Shown here: positions 43,425 to 54,657 of the stretch, piece after piece
Position numbering within the stretch: position 1 is the first letter of the stretch
How the letters are laid out: every line of letters begins with the position of its first letter
Program-made: the position numbers and the translations under genes
The notes under the pieces: generated by a model
The model's input: only the letters and a program-made list of their open reading frames with translations
The model's database searches: none
What the model was told of the DNA's origin: nothing
NCBI GenBank assembly: GCA_936432065.2
Contig: OW386291.2
Span: 13,927,821-13,991,820 of the forward strand
From: Rutpela maculata
Taxonomy: Eukaryota; Arthropoda; Insecta; Coleoptera; Cerambycidae
DNA: 64,000 bases
Reading direction: 5' to 3'

Positions 43425-44305
43425 AATTCAAAAAGTATTTATTTTTATTTGGGATACAAATATGCGTCTAGCCGGAGCCCGACCCGGTGCCAACCAGACA
43501 ACCTTGGCTCACATCGCCGTGGTAAGTGTGTGGTTGGATGGGACGGGTTCGGTACGGCTTGACGACAATGCTGTAATAGCTAAGGGAACTTGTCCGTCGC
43601 GGCAGACTTGAAACTAGGTCATTAAATAAAAATGTGCTCACATGAGCCTAAAACTACTTGATAAAACTTAAAACTAGCACTGGCACTATACTCACAAAAT
43701 TTATAATCGTTGATAAGGGAAAGCAGAATTAAACGAAAAATCCGTTCGAATGATTGACGGCCTTGCGGTCTCATCGCCGGCAAGGAAGATAGAGTGGTTA
43801 AAAGCAGTGGTTTAAAAAATTAGGATTTATCAAAAATTTTCTGCCTAGAGGGGATTTAGAAAAAACAAAAAGAGGACAAAAAGAACACAAAGGATAAACA
43901 AAACTGTACAAACATAAAGAGGGGGGGGGGGGGGGAAGGGGGATTGGAAAGTTGTAAAGTTAAGGAAAGATAAAGAGTAAGGGTAGAGGTAAGTTCTCCC
44001 GTAGAGGTAAGTTCTCGTGAGAGGAAATATGGCTAAGGAAGTTGCCAGAAGATGGGCAACGCCTGGTATGGTAATGGGTGTTATATATTGAAAAGTATGG
44101 CATTATGCTCTCTGATTCGGGTTATATTGCGGGATGGCAGTTTGAACTGGTAGAATTTTTGTGAATTTTCTTGGACGTAGTCCGCTAGTGGGGTTATGTC
44201 GTGGCAACGTGCATAGAGATCTCTGAGGGAGGTGTACCTATCAGAGTCTGAAATGAGGCGCATAAATTTATGTCCTAATACTGGCAATTTCCGCATTGTC
44301 GTGGC
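43425..44305 (-). mobile_element. Jockey-like non-LTR element, copy 4
   Basis: Minus strand: an RT tail (about 44036-44300), then the shared 3' untranslated region, then a tail of ATTGA-type repeats (complement of AATTCAATTCAATTC, 43417-43431). A run of at least 14 G lies at about 43921-43935. Coding sequence matches SGSDRYTSLRDLYAR-like and DYVQE blocks. No clear target duplication; the 5' end abuts family 1 copy D. Confidence 0.75.
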
Positions 44306-44310
44306 AATTT

Positions 44311-44974
44311 TTAAAACCGCTGCCCAAGGAGTCACTAAAATTTTGTATGTGGTAATAATTGTTTATGGAACTTTATTAATATAATATTTGAAACTCTACC
44401 CCAAAAACCCATATAACGATACCCTACATCGGTAGTGGGGTGGTGATAGGGGGTAGTGTGGGGTGGATCAAGTAAAAAAATATTTTGAGGTTTTTGGTTC
44501 TTGTACACAGTACAAACACTAAATCATAATCTTTTCTCATCCCCTTTAATAATGGGATGGGGGTGGTAATGGGGGGTAGCTAATGCCAAAAAATTTTTTG
44601 AGACCTTAGCTTCTCTTGTATATACTAAATACCAATTTTATGGACTCTTACCTGCGTCATTTACCTATTTACCTCCATTTACCCGAATTTACCCCCCAAC
44701 CCTTCGACAGAACAAGATGAAAATATAATCTAGTTCCAGATCTCATTAAAAAACACACGTTTACCAAATTTCAAGTCAATATCTTAAACGGTTCCAGAGT
44801 AAACGTGCGCACAAAAAAAAGTTACAGACAGACCGACAGACAGACAGAGAGAAATTCTTTTTTCACTCCAACTTAAAATCTCGACGTTTCATGACATTCT
44901 AAGCCTATCTGAACAATAAAAACTTTAAAAAAATGTTTTGTCGTTACTATACTTCCACTGGACGTGGAAATAAA
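44311..44974 (-). repeat. Family 1 repeat, copy D
   Basis: It starts AAAACCGCTGCCCAAGGAGTC, lacks the ACTTCCACATCCAG motif at this end, and runs to ACTTCCACTGGACGTGGAAA at the other. The hairpin end carries a substitution. Confidence 0.85.
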
Positions 44975-45655
44975 ATGGGTATAAAATTTCACTCACCGCA
45001 TGCATGTCCTAATAAATAAAATACTTCTACTTCTACTTTTACTTTCGACTGATTAAGCCATTCTAAGAATTAATCAACTTTTTTCATGCTCTTTAAGAGT
45101 CCATCTGGAATGGCACAAAAAATAAAAATATGCCTTTTTTGTTACTCGATAGTCTTTAATTTGGCTTAACATTTTTGGCGCAAGTGCCATAGTTTCTGAG
45201 ATATTTAACTTTTATAGTAGTATTTTGAATTAAGAGCGTTCGACGCCATTTTTAAATCTCTATATCCCAGAAAAAAAATACGCAATTTTAAAAACAGCAA
45301 ATTGTGCTTCGATTTATTAACCTTCCCTAGGAGGTCTTTGACTTTTATCATCGCTTAGAATCATTTCTTCACGACAAACTTGTGAACATTATTAAAAAAA
45401 AAAACATTAAAATCTAAAGAAATCTACATGTGTGCAAGACAGTTTGAACTGAGATATGGCATACGCGATCTCTTTGAACTTTAAACCGTGTTTTGTGATT
45501 GCCCACTTGAACTTGTATGGAAACAAACTGATAAAAAGAATTTCTAAAAAAAATTGGCTATATCTTACAAAATAATAAACTAATATTTCCCTAATTTGAT
45601 ACACAGACGACATAAAGAGATGATAGATCTCGCTCTCTTATGGTACGATGGACGA
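44975..45655. other. Non-coding AT-rich DNA
   Basis: No gene or named repeat was recognised. Confidence 0.45.
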
Positions 45656-46317
45656 TAAAAAACCGCTGCCCAAGGAATCACTACTTCCACATCCAGATTT
45701 TCTAAGCCATTCACAACGAAAAAATTTTGTATGTGGAAATAATTGTTTATGGAACTTTAATAATATAATATTTGAAATCCTCTACCCCAAAAATGCATAA
45801 AACGATACCCCACATCGGTAGTGGGGTGGGGGTGGTGATATGGGGGTGGTAGTGGGGGTGGATCAAGTAAAAAAATATTTTGAGGTTTCTGGTTCATGTA
45901 AACACACTAAAGTCACAATTTGTTTTTATACCCTTTAATAATGGGGTGGGTGTGGTAATGGGGGGTGACTAATGGCAACATTTTTTTTGAGACCTTAGCT
46001 TCCCTTGTATATACTAAATACCAATTTTATGGACTCTTACCTGCTTAATTTACTTATTTACTCCAAATTTATTCCAATTTACCCTCCAACTCTTCGACGG
46101 AACAAGATGAAAATATAATCTAGTTCCAGATCTCGTTAAAGTACATATGTGTACCAAATTTCAAGTCAATATCTTAAACGGTTCCAGAGTAAACGTGCGC
46201 ACAAAAAAAGTTACAGAGACAGAATTTTTTTTTCGCTCAAATTTAAAATCTCGACGTTTCATGACATTCTAATCCTATTTGAACAATAAAAATTTTAGAA
46301 TTTTTTTTTGTCGTTAC

Positions 46318-49300
46318 CAGTGGCGGCTCGTGATATTTTCTGCAGAGGAGGCTTGATATTTTGAAAGACAATTAACTTGCAATATGATTACAATTTGTAC
46401 ATTTCCCCACCACCCTCGAGGTAGTACAACGGCGCGTTACATTTTTTTGTCGTGGGTTGTTCGCCAGGATACCGATTCACGACTTGAGAGAATAAAAGAA
46501 TAAAAAGAAAAGGAAATAGAAAATATAATGAGACGAAAAAATCATTCTCATGAAATTTCCGTTCCTACGCCTCGAGTATCGGTATCCAAAGGAGCCCTAC
46601 TATCCCACTTATAATTAAGTTATAACTTTTAATAAAAATCAAAATAGTTTTGGAAAAAAAATTAAAGTATTTTCCTACAAACAAAAATTGTATTCATTAT
46701 CACTGCCAGAGTGTAAAATTATAACTTTTAATAAAAATTAAAATAGCTTTGAGAAAGAAGTTATATAAAAAAATATAACCGCGGAAGAATTAAAAAATAT
46801 TTCCTAAAAAATAAATAACGCAAATAAATATTTTTTCTAAAATAACAACTATATTAATCTTTGGTGTAAAGCCTAAATATTTTTATAAATGAGTGGTAAC
46901 CTGCGATTTTCGGAACTAGCAAAATGGTTGATTACTTCATCATAAAATGAATCGTGTTTCTTCAATTCTGACAAAAAATGTTTTTCTATTGAAATAAGCG
47001 ATACATTTGAGAGGCGGTCTTGACTTATTTTGTTTCTAGTAAATGTTTTTATGCGTTTAAGTGCTGAAAATGATCGTTCTACAGAAGCTGAGGTTACTGG
47101 AATTGTTGACACTAATGATAAAAGTTTGTACAGTTCGGGTAGACAGCTTTTTAAATTATTATTATATATATAAGTAAGCATTTCTTGAGATGATTTTGGA
47201 TTTGCTAAAAGTTGCTGGTCAGAATACAACACGCATAGTTCATTTTTTAACGAAATACGGTCAAAAAAAGGATAATGGTCCATTAATTTCTCCATTAGAC
47301 TGGTAGGGAATGATTTAGAAAACGCTGTAAAATTATTAGGATTTACTAAATCGTAACATTGCAAAGTATTTAAATCAGAAAATCTAATTTCAATTTGGAC
47401 TATAATGGTGTCTAAAATTTCTATAAAAATTTATTTGTAATGTATATCTGCCCTGTCAAAGTTATATGTTGTCTTTCTTTTTTTAAATTGTGGCCCTGGC
47501 TCATCATCTACGTTTTCAGTATTTTCTAAAAAAATATTGTATAAAGTATTGAAATGTATTTCGTTATTGCGAAATTCTTTTAATTTAGATATAAGTGACT
47601 TAAGTCTATTTTTAGAATATGTTATATCAGTTAGTTTATTCTGTAAAATTTGGAAAACAACATCAGTTTGCTCAAAAATCATGTTAAAAGCTTTTAGAAA
47701 AAATATGAAATTTTTATCCAACAATAACGATTTTAATCCGTAAGCTGCTCTTAAAGTCTGAGCGTCATTTAAAAAATCTTCACTTTCCGAAATAAAATTA
47801 AAAACGTCAATAAGTTCTTTCCTGTATTTGTCAACAGTGAAAACAACTCTAGATGAAAAATTCCAACGAGTGGGAGCGTTTGTCGGAATTCTATGTTTCA
47901 TATTAATTGTATTTAAAACATCAGTTCTTTTGGTAGATTTTGAAAAAAATGACGAAAAACCAGTAATATTTGAAAAAAATATTCTAACTTCTTTAATTCC
48001 GTTACATGCTTTACTCAGAACTAAATTTAATTGATGTGCATAACAGTGAATGAAGTAAGCTTGAGGAGCAATATCTTTTATTTTTGTTTGGAGTCCATTA
48101 AGATGCCCTGACATAACTGCAGCGCCGTCATAGGTTTGTGCTATTAATTTATTTTTCAAATCAAATTTACCAAATTCGTCGATTAATAATTTAAATAAAC
48201 TCTCCGCGTTTCTTCCACTACTCACATCAAGAAAACCAACAAACCTTTCAATAACTTCGCCGTGCATTACATATCTAAAAATTACGGAAAGTTGAGATTT
48301 ACAGGTAATGTCCGTCGTTTCGTCAATTTGCCACGAGAAAAATTCGCAATTATATAGTTCTTCATAAATTTTGCCTTTAATAATCGAGCTAACACTCTCA
48401 ATTAGATCATTTTGAATTGATTTAGATGTTCCGGAAAAAATAGTGGCGTTATTCAAAAAGTTCTCTAATTTTGGATCATACATTTTTAAAAAATCTATTA
48501 GCTCTTTGAAATTTCCTTTATTGCACGAATCGCGTTTTTCGTCATGCCCTCGGAAAGAATTTTCTTGCGAAGATAAATATATAACGGCATCAATTAATCT
48601 CTTTAATATTTCCCTATTTTCACGGACCTTTTCATTAAAATTTTCTATTTCTCTCTTATGTGCAGATTCCAAATAATTTACAATATTTTGTTTACCAAAT
48701 ATTTCGAATTTAACGCAAGATGAAATGTGCTCCTGGGATTTTTCGTGCTTTTGTAAACCTCGCGACAAATTTTTCAAATTATTAAACCCGGTCCTGCCCC
48801 AAATTGAGGATTGATCATTAGTGAATAATAAACATCTCCAACAATATAATTTGTTTCTAACTGTTGATGCCGTTAACCACTCGATTTTTTTATAATTGTT
48901 ATCACAAAACCCTCTGTTTTGTTTTCCACTTTTAAAAACTAACGAAGGCATTGCTGGTGTAGGCCTAGCAATTCTTTTAATTCTTACCTTTTCGTCGTAA
49001 GTAAGAGTAGAAAATCCATTTAATAACAAATAATCCACCACGTCTGGACAACAAGAGATGTTGTTGGGAATATTTTCACCTAGAGCACTCATTTCTAGCC
49101 CGCCTATCAAATGTTTTATGTATTTTAATGTCAAGTTGATCTTAACCGGCTAAACGACAAATTACCACTGACAGTTCGTTTTCCTGTGAATCACCTGAAC
49201 CAAATAAAATCGAGTACAACAAATATCAAAGGGACCGCTGCGAGTGAAAGTACTTGTCTTCTCTATACTGTGCCTGAACTCCTGAACTGCACATGCGCTA

Positions 49301-49726
49301 TAAAGAACTGAGGACTGAGGCTAGCGGCCTAGCTTGTCTTATTTGAAGTGTTGCTAGACAACGCAAAAGTAATGCAAGGTCATTTATGTTAAAACTAAAT
49401 GCCTTGAAGTTGGAAGCTATTTCGTATAAGCCTCAAGCGAAGCGCTCTGTTCATTCAATGAAAGACCGGGTCGCCCGGGAAATATGCATAAAAAGACAAT
49501 CCGGACTGTGACGTTATAGGTATGTTTGTGGAAAGGAAATGCAGAACTTTTTTATGCACTGAAAATTAATTAATGAACTATAAACAATAAACAATATTGA
49601 AAATTGAGATATACCTAAGTAGAAATTTCTACAAGTAAAAGATATTAATTTGGAAGATTGCAAGATATGTTGCTTCTTCCAAAGGGAGGCTCAGCCTCCC
49701 CTGCCTCCCCTGACGAGCCGCCACTG
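46318..49726 (-). mobile_element. Nearly intact hAT transposon (3,409 bp)
   Basis: Terminal inverted repeats are CAGTGGCGGCTCGT on the left and ACGAGCCGCCACTG in the plus sense on the right. Target duplication gtcgttac is perfect (46310-46317 and 49727-49734). Because other family 1 copies show the uninterrupted sequence, the empty site is known. Subterminal GGAGGC motifs occur near both ends (GAGGAGGCTTG on the left, GGGAGGCTCAGCCTCCC on the right). One transposase gene fills the interior. Confidence 0.96.
46873..49134 (-). pseudogene. hAT transposase, ZMYM1-like, one nonsense codon
   Basis: A 753-codon frame on the minus strand is interrupted only by TAA at 47431-47433, and the reading frame is the same on both sides. 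A zinc finger has C98, C101, H130 and H136 (BED/TTF type). Then come a DUF4371-like region with D271 (IDETTD), D336 (TYDGAAVMSG) and HCYAHQLNLVL (363-373). After the stop comes the hAT C-terminal dimerisation region, with Glu in SASVERSFSALKRIK (about 47065-47110). All expected catalytic positions are present. The organisation resembles the transposase group related to ZMYM1. Readthrough or a single mutation of a once-active gene explains the stop; expression is not shown. Confidence 0.92.
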
Positions 49727-49756
49727 GTCGTTACTATACTTCCACTGGATATGGAG

Positions 49757-50631
49757 TAAAAACTGAAAGACAATAACCAATCTGCACAATATATAACACA
49801 TAACAATCACCAAGTGGCAATTTAATTTAAAAGCATCATAAGTACAAACCTTTAAATATATTTTCAAAATTTTATAACTGACAGTTCAGATAGCGAGAGC
49901 AGCTTTTATGTTCTATGTCACAGGTCACGCCTACATTGGTTTGTGCGGATTTAATTTACTTTAAAACCTACAGCTAAAGTTTATCTGATTCCTTTGGTAT
50001 GGTAAGAGAGGAAGCTTGTTTTTCTTGTCAAACAACCAATGGCTTGATTTTTGTTTGATCTTATTTGATCCAAAGTATCCTTTCAGACTTAAAAGAAATG
50101 CGTAAAATTTTTTTATTGAGTCATACATTATTTATACATAGATAACTTTCCTTATAACGAAAAAGAATAAATACGAACGAAATATTTGTTCCAGAGAGAA
50201 AAACATTTATTCAAACAAGTCAAAAATATACAAGGTGTTTCAAGTAATGGTAAATAGTTCAGATGTCTATTCCAGACATCAAACTATCAAGGTTGGGCTT
50301 TAATCATACATTTGAAATAACTTTGTCATTAGTGTGCGTTCTAGTGCAAGGTGACAAAAATTTGAAAAGAAGTTTTTTTTTAGTAGAAAATGTTGCAATA
50401 TTTGGCGAAGTTGCTGGGATAATTTATTTCATTCAATTTAATTTTGTGATAAAACATTCAAATTTCGTTGGAATTGTATCAAAACTGGTAATTAGGTATT
50501 TTAGATGATAATAAATCTGGTGGTCAACGTTAGTAATTCAAAATGGCGAATCCAATATGGCTGCGATATTTGCAATATTTTGATACACAGTAATTCAGGT
50601 TTATCTGGTAACGAGTCTAATGTTATATCTT
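49757..50631. other. Non-coding AT-rich DNA
   Basis: No gene or named repeat was recognised. Short open frames lack domains. Confidence 0.45.
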
Positions 50632-51306
50632 AAAAACCGATGCCCAAGGAATCACTACTTCCACATCCAGATTCTCTATCCAAGTCACTAACAATGAAAA
50701 AACTTTGTATGTGGAAATAATTGTTTATGGAACTTTAATAATATAATATTTGAAATCCTCTACCCCAAAAATCCATAAAACGATACCCCACATCGGTAGT
50801 GGGGTGGGGGTGATGATAGGGAGGTGGTAGTGGGGGGTGGATGAAGTAAAAAAATATTTTGAGGTTTCTGGTTCTTGTACATACAAAAAAATCCCATTTT
50901 TTCATCCCCTTTAATAAGGTAAGGGGTGGTAATGCCAAAAATTTTTTTAAGACCTTAGCTTCTCTTGTATATACTAAATACCAATTTTATCGACTCTTAC
51001 CTGCTTGATTTACCTATTTACCCCAATTTACCCCCCCAACCCTTCGTCGGAACAACATGAAAATATAATCTAGTTCCAGATCTCGTTAAAGTACATACGT
51101 GTACCAAATTTCAAGTCAATATCTTAAACGGTTCCAGAGTAAACATGCGCACAAAAAAAAGTTACAGACAGACCGACAGACAGAAATTTTTTTTCGCTCA
51201 AACTTAAAATCTCGACGTTTCATGACATTTTAAGCCTATTTGAATAACAAAAATTTAAAAAAAATTTTTTGTCGTTACTATACTTCCACTGGATGTGGAA
51301 GTAAAA
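50632..51306 (-). repeat. Family 1 repeat, copy F
   Basis: It starts TTAAAAACCGATGCCCAAGG and ends ACTTCCACTGGATGTGGAAG. It is full length apart from a small deletion in the G/C-run region. Confidence 0.88.
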
Positions 51307-51381
51307 GTACCAACGACGATATTTTAGTGTGCTAAATAATGAGACCACGAAGAAGGGTGAAAATATTAAAAAAAAAAAAAA

Positions 51382-53748
51382 AAATTGAACCGTCTTCAAA
51401 AAATGTCGCTAAAAATTATGAAATAAAATAACACCGTCGCGTTGCCCAGTTAATGCGGTTCTTTCATGTGTGTAAAAAACTTTAAAATACCTACTAATTT
51501 GAACAGTAAAATATACGAGGATAACGTAATGGCAATTAAAATCACTCTGATATTCGTTAATTATTCATAAATCCACAAAAACTATACTACTCATTTTAAA
51601 TTTTATTAACGCGTGACGTCAATAGTTAGAGGTAATTTTATTGTTGTTAGATTGCTGCCCTGTCAATATCAAATGTAATACTAATATTTTAACTTCTAGT
51701 TTTCCAGTTTGCATATAAATATTTTATGAATTACTTCCACATCTAGTGGAAGTATAGTAACGACAAAAAAATTTTTAAAAATTTTTATTGTTCAAATAGG
51801 CTTAGAATGTCATGAAACGTCGAGATTTCAAGTTTGAGCGAAAAAAAAATTTCTGTCTGTCTGTAACTTTTTTTGTGCGCACGTTTACTCTGGAACCGTT
51901 TGAGATATTGACTTGAAATTTGGTACACGTATGTACTTTAATGAGATCTAGAACTAGACTATATTTTCATCTTGGTTCATCGAAGGGTTGGGGGGTAAAT
52001 TGGGGTAAATTTGGAGTAAATAGGTAAATCAAGCAGGTACGAGTTCATAAAATTGATATTTAGTATAGAAAAGAGAAGCCAAGGTCTCAAAAAAAAATTT
52101 TGGCATTAGCCACCTTCATTACCACCCCCACCCCATTATTAAAGGGGATGAAAAAAAAAAGTGATTTAGCGTGTGTACAAGAACCAGAAACCTCAAAATA
52201 TTTTTTTACTTTATCCACACACCACTCCCACTCCCACCCCCTGTCACCACCCCCACCCCACTACCGATGTGGGGTATCGTTTTATGGGTTTTTGGGGTAG
52301 AGGATTTCAAATATTATATTATTAAAGTTTCATAAACAATTATTTCCAGATACAAAATTTTTTCGCTGTGTGACTTGGATAGAAAATCCGGATGTGGAAG
52401 TAGTGATTCCTTGGGCAGCGGTTTTTTAGGAAGTGCGAAGAGGCGCATATTTTCGGCCACAACTTTGTTGTTTTTTAAGTTAGAGAAAAAATAAGCGTAG
52501 GAAAGCTCGATAAATTTTCTTTGGAATTGGTGTCTAGAAATATTTTGAAAAAACTGATAATTAGCGAGATTCTTGGGAAAATGGAAGAAATTTCACGTTT
52601 TCCTAGAAAATTCATGTGAATCTTAAAAAAATTTTTTCCCAGAAAAGTTTGCTTTGAAGGGCCGAGATTAATGGAGCGTCTAGGTAACACATGATATTAA
52701 GAGTGCATCGTAATTGAGATTAATTTCAGTTAATTACCGATTAATTACGGCGACAAAAAAATTTTACGGAAAAAAAAGTCCTCATTTCATTTTTGTCGCA
52801 GGACAAAAAATTAAAAAAAAAATGGTTTTAGCAAATTTCATCCTATTTAAATTCTAGAGTAGTTTTTTGGCCTAGGAGCCAAGGTTAAGGAGTTACCAAC
52901 CTTTTAAACAAGAAATGTGCGATTTTTGACGGACATCGCCACATATTTCAGTAAATATCTCCGAAAAAAAAAAAAAAATCAAAATTCTGATGCAACGAAA
53001 AGTTTTACGGCACTTCTTATTTTGGGCTAGCTCTTACCGTTTCAGTGATATCGGGGAAAAATAGTTAAACAAAAGCATGCATTTCGGAACCGAAAATAGA
53101 GCAAAAACAAACAATCTTAAAACGTTCATATTTTTCGAAAAACACGATGTTGCGACGCAAAGAGGAAGAGTTCTGGTTGATCCGCATCGTAAATTGCACA
53201 AAGTAAATCGAAAATTCGGTTCGGCACGAACGAATTAAGAGTGGCATTTTTTGACTTTTAGCGTAAACGACAAAACAAAATGTCAGTCACACATGTCAAT
53301 ATGGTAATGGTGAAGTTTGTATTTCATGGCCGCCTTACAAATTTACTGTTTGAACTATAGTGCGCATGCGTAACCACTGACGTCGCGGCGTTTAGCGGGA
53401 ACTACCATTTTCAAATTATAAATAATAATAATAATAATAATAAAATTGAATTTAAAATTATTTAACGTCCATAAAAAAATTGCGTTTCATATACTTAGTT
53501 ATTACTAGTCCTAGAATGCCAATTCAATGTAAATACAAATTATGAAATAACTCCATAGAACCTTATTGCCTAAGATATCGAGCTCGGTGTAAAAATGAGC
53601 TAATAACGAATTCAAACGTATTTTTAACGGATTTCAGTATTTACATTAGGTAATAAGGTTCAATTTACTGGGCCACGCCGATGGTAAAATTTTATTTCAG
53701 AATTCTTAGCGACATTTTTTGAAGGCGCTTACATTTTTATTCAAACAT
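51382..53748. repeat. Inverted pair of an 80-bp repeat, 2.3 kb apart
   Basis: 51384-51460 (CTTCAAAAAATGTCGCTAA, ATGAAATAAAAT, CGTTGCCCAGT) is inverted at about 53660-53740. The pair may be the ends of an older element into which family 1 copy G was inserted. The region between is otherwise non-coding. Confidence 0.55.
51730..52428 (+). repeat. Family 1 repeat, copy G
   Basis: Same order as copy A: ACTTCCACATCTAGTGGAAG hairpin, CTGT repeat (shortened), CTCTGGAACCG, C-run region, then GGATGTGGAAGTAG and GGCAGCGGTTTTTTA. Confidence 0.88.
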
Positions 53749-54096
53749 TTTTACTGGTCTATTATGCCCTCGTACGAAACAATCTCAATTTCTCGAGATA
53801 TATGTTAAATAATTTAGCAGCTCTGGGCTTGTCTTGTTTTGTTTCTGTCTTTTCCTATTATATTCAGTGAACACACTTTAAAATCCGACATAATTAAACT
53901 CAAATAAAAAAACAGAATTCTTTTCCTTTTGTTGAGAATATTTCAAGTTTCCGCTTTTATATTCTGGCTTGAGAATATTGCACAGTATTTTAAACTGAAG
54001 CCCTCGTCAAATTTTAATTTCAAATTTATGATATTATTATTCACCTCGTCTTTACTTTATTAATATTTTGAAAACAATCAAAGCCATGTTCTAGTA
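52429..54096. other. Non-coding DNA upstream of the env element
   Basis: No gene was recognised. An AAT microsatellite lies at 53419-53441, and a dispersed inverted segment at 53660-53740 (listed above). Confidence 0.45.
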
Positions 54097-54100
54097 TATA

Positions 54101-54463
54101 TGTTATATAAAATTATACGCCATATCATCAAGATATAAAGCGACATTACAGATAGCATCATATTACAGTATTAGATAACAGCTTCCTTTGAGAATTGCTT
54201 ACGTAGATATTAAGTTTCATTTTAACTTCTCACAATATTATGCTGATTAGCTAGCTTGCATTTCCTTTGTTCAACTTTGGCTGACACATCATTTGAAAAC
54301 TTATAAATAAGACTAACGAGCATTTGTACCTTCAGTTATCATACTCACTTCATATTAAATGTATCATACATAAATTGTATCTTTTATTCAGGAATCAACG
54401 TTGATTCCTCATGTAATCAAATAAAAAGTTTTTAAAAAGTCAATCACGCAAACAGCGATCTAA
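54101..54463 (+). repeat. 5' LTR
   Basis: It starts TGTTATATAAAATTATACGC and ends AACAGCGATCTAA. It contains a TATA box, an initiator, a perfect 18-bp palindrome GGAATCAACGTTGATTCC (54391-54408) and AATAAA (54420-54425). It is almost identical to the 3' LTR. Confidence 0.95.
54300..54337 (+). promoter_or_regulatory. LTR core promoter
   Basis: TTATAAATAAG (TATA box at about 54300) lies about 30 bases before TCAGTT (54332-54337). TCAGTT matches the insect initiator consensus, so transcription likely starts at about 54334. The same pair occurs in the 3' LTR. Confidence 0.75.
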
Positions 54464-54657
54464 CAAATGGCGCAGTCGTACGGATCTAACTAACATCGCG
54501 TGTTCGGGAGCCTAACTAGTGGTAAACGTATCCAGCGGAACAAGGAGTCCATCTGCAAAAGGTGCCTAACCATTGGAAAAGAACCATTAGAACAAGGAGA
54601 ACTTCTTAGCCGTGGTGGTGGATCCCAATCCTTTAATTAGAAGAACCTACTAACCAG
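54464..54657 (+). other. Leader between LTR and env
   Basis: 194 bases without an open frame of interest lead straight to the env start codon, where gag should begin in a complete element. The last bases, ACTAACCAG just before ATG, look like the end of an intron or a natural exon junction. This is consistent with a leader spliced to env. Confidence 0.55.
54468..54485 (+). promoter_or_regulatory. Primer-binding site, Ser-tRNA-like
   Basis: TGGCGCAGTCGTACGGAT follows the LTR after four bases. It resembles the tRNA-Ser primer site used by many errantiviruses. Confidence 0.7.

Larger units (their letters stand above)
45656..49756 (-). repeat. Family 1 repeat, copy E, split by a hAT
   Basis: 45656-46317 holds nearly the whole repeat. 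The last bases of its hairpin end (TATACTTCCACTGGATATGG) lie at 49735-49754, on the far side of the hAT insertion. The break falls in GTCGTTAC, a sequence conserved in the other copies, so the two parts clearly belong together. Confidence 0.93.

Noticed and set aside
43425..44305. A tRNA-like target for Jockey-like copy 4
   Set aside because: No box A or box B sequence is visible at either flank and no clear target duplication can be drawn, so it does not support the target-preference idea.
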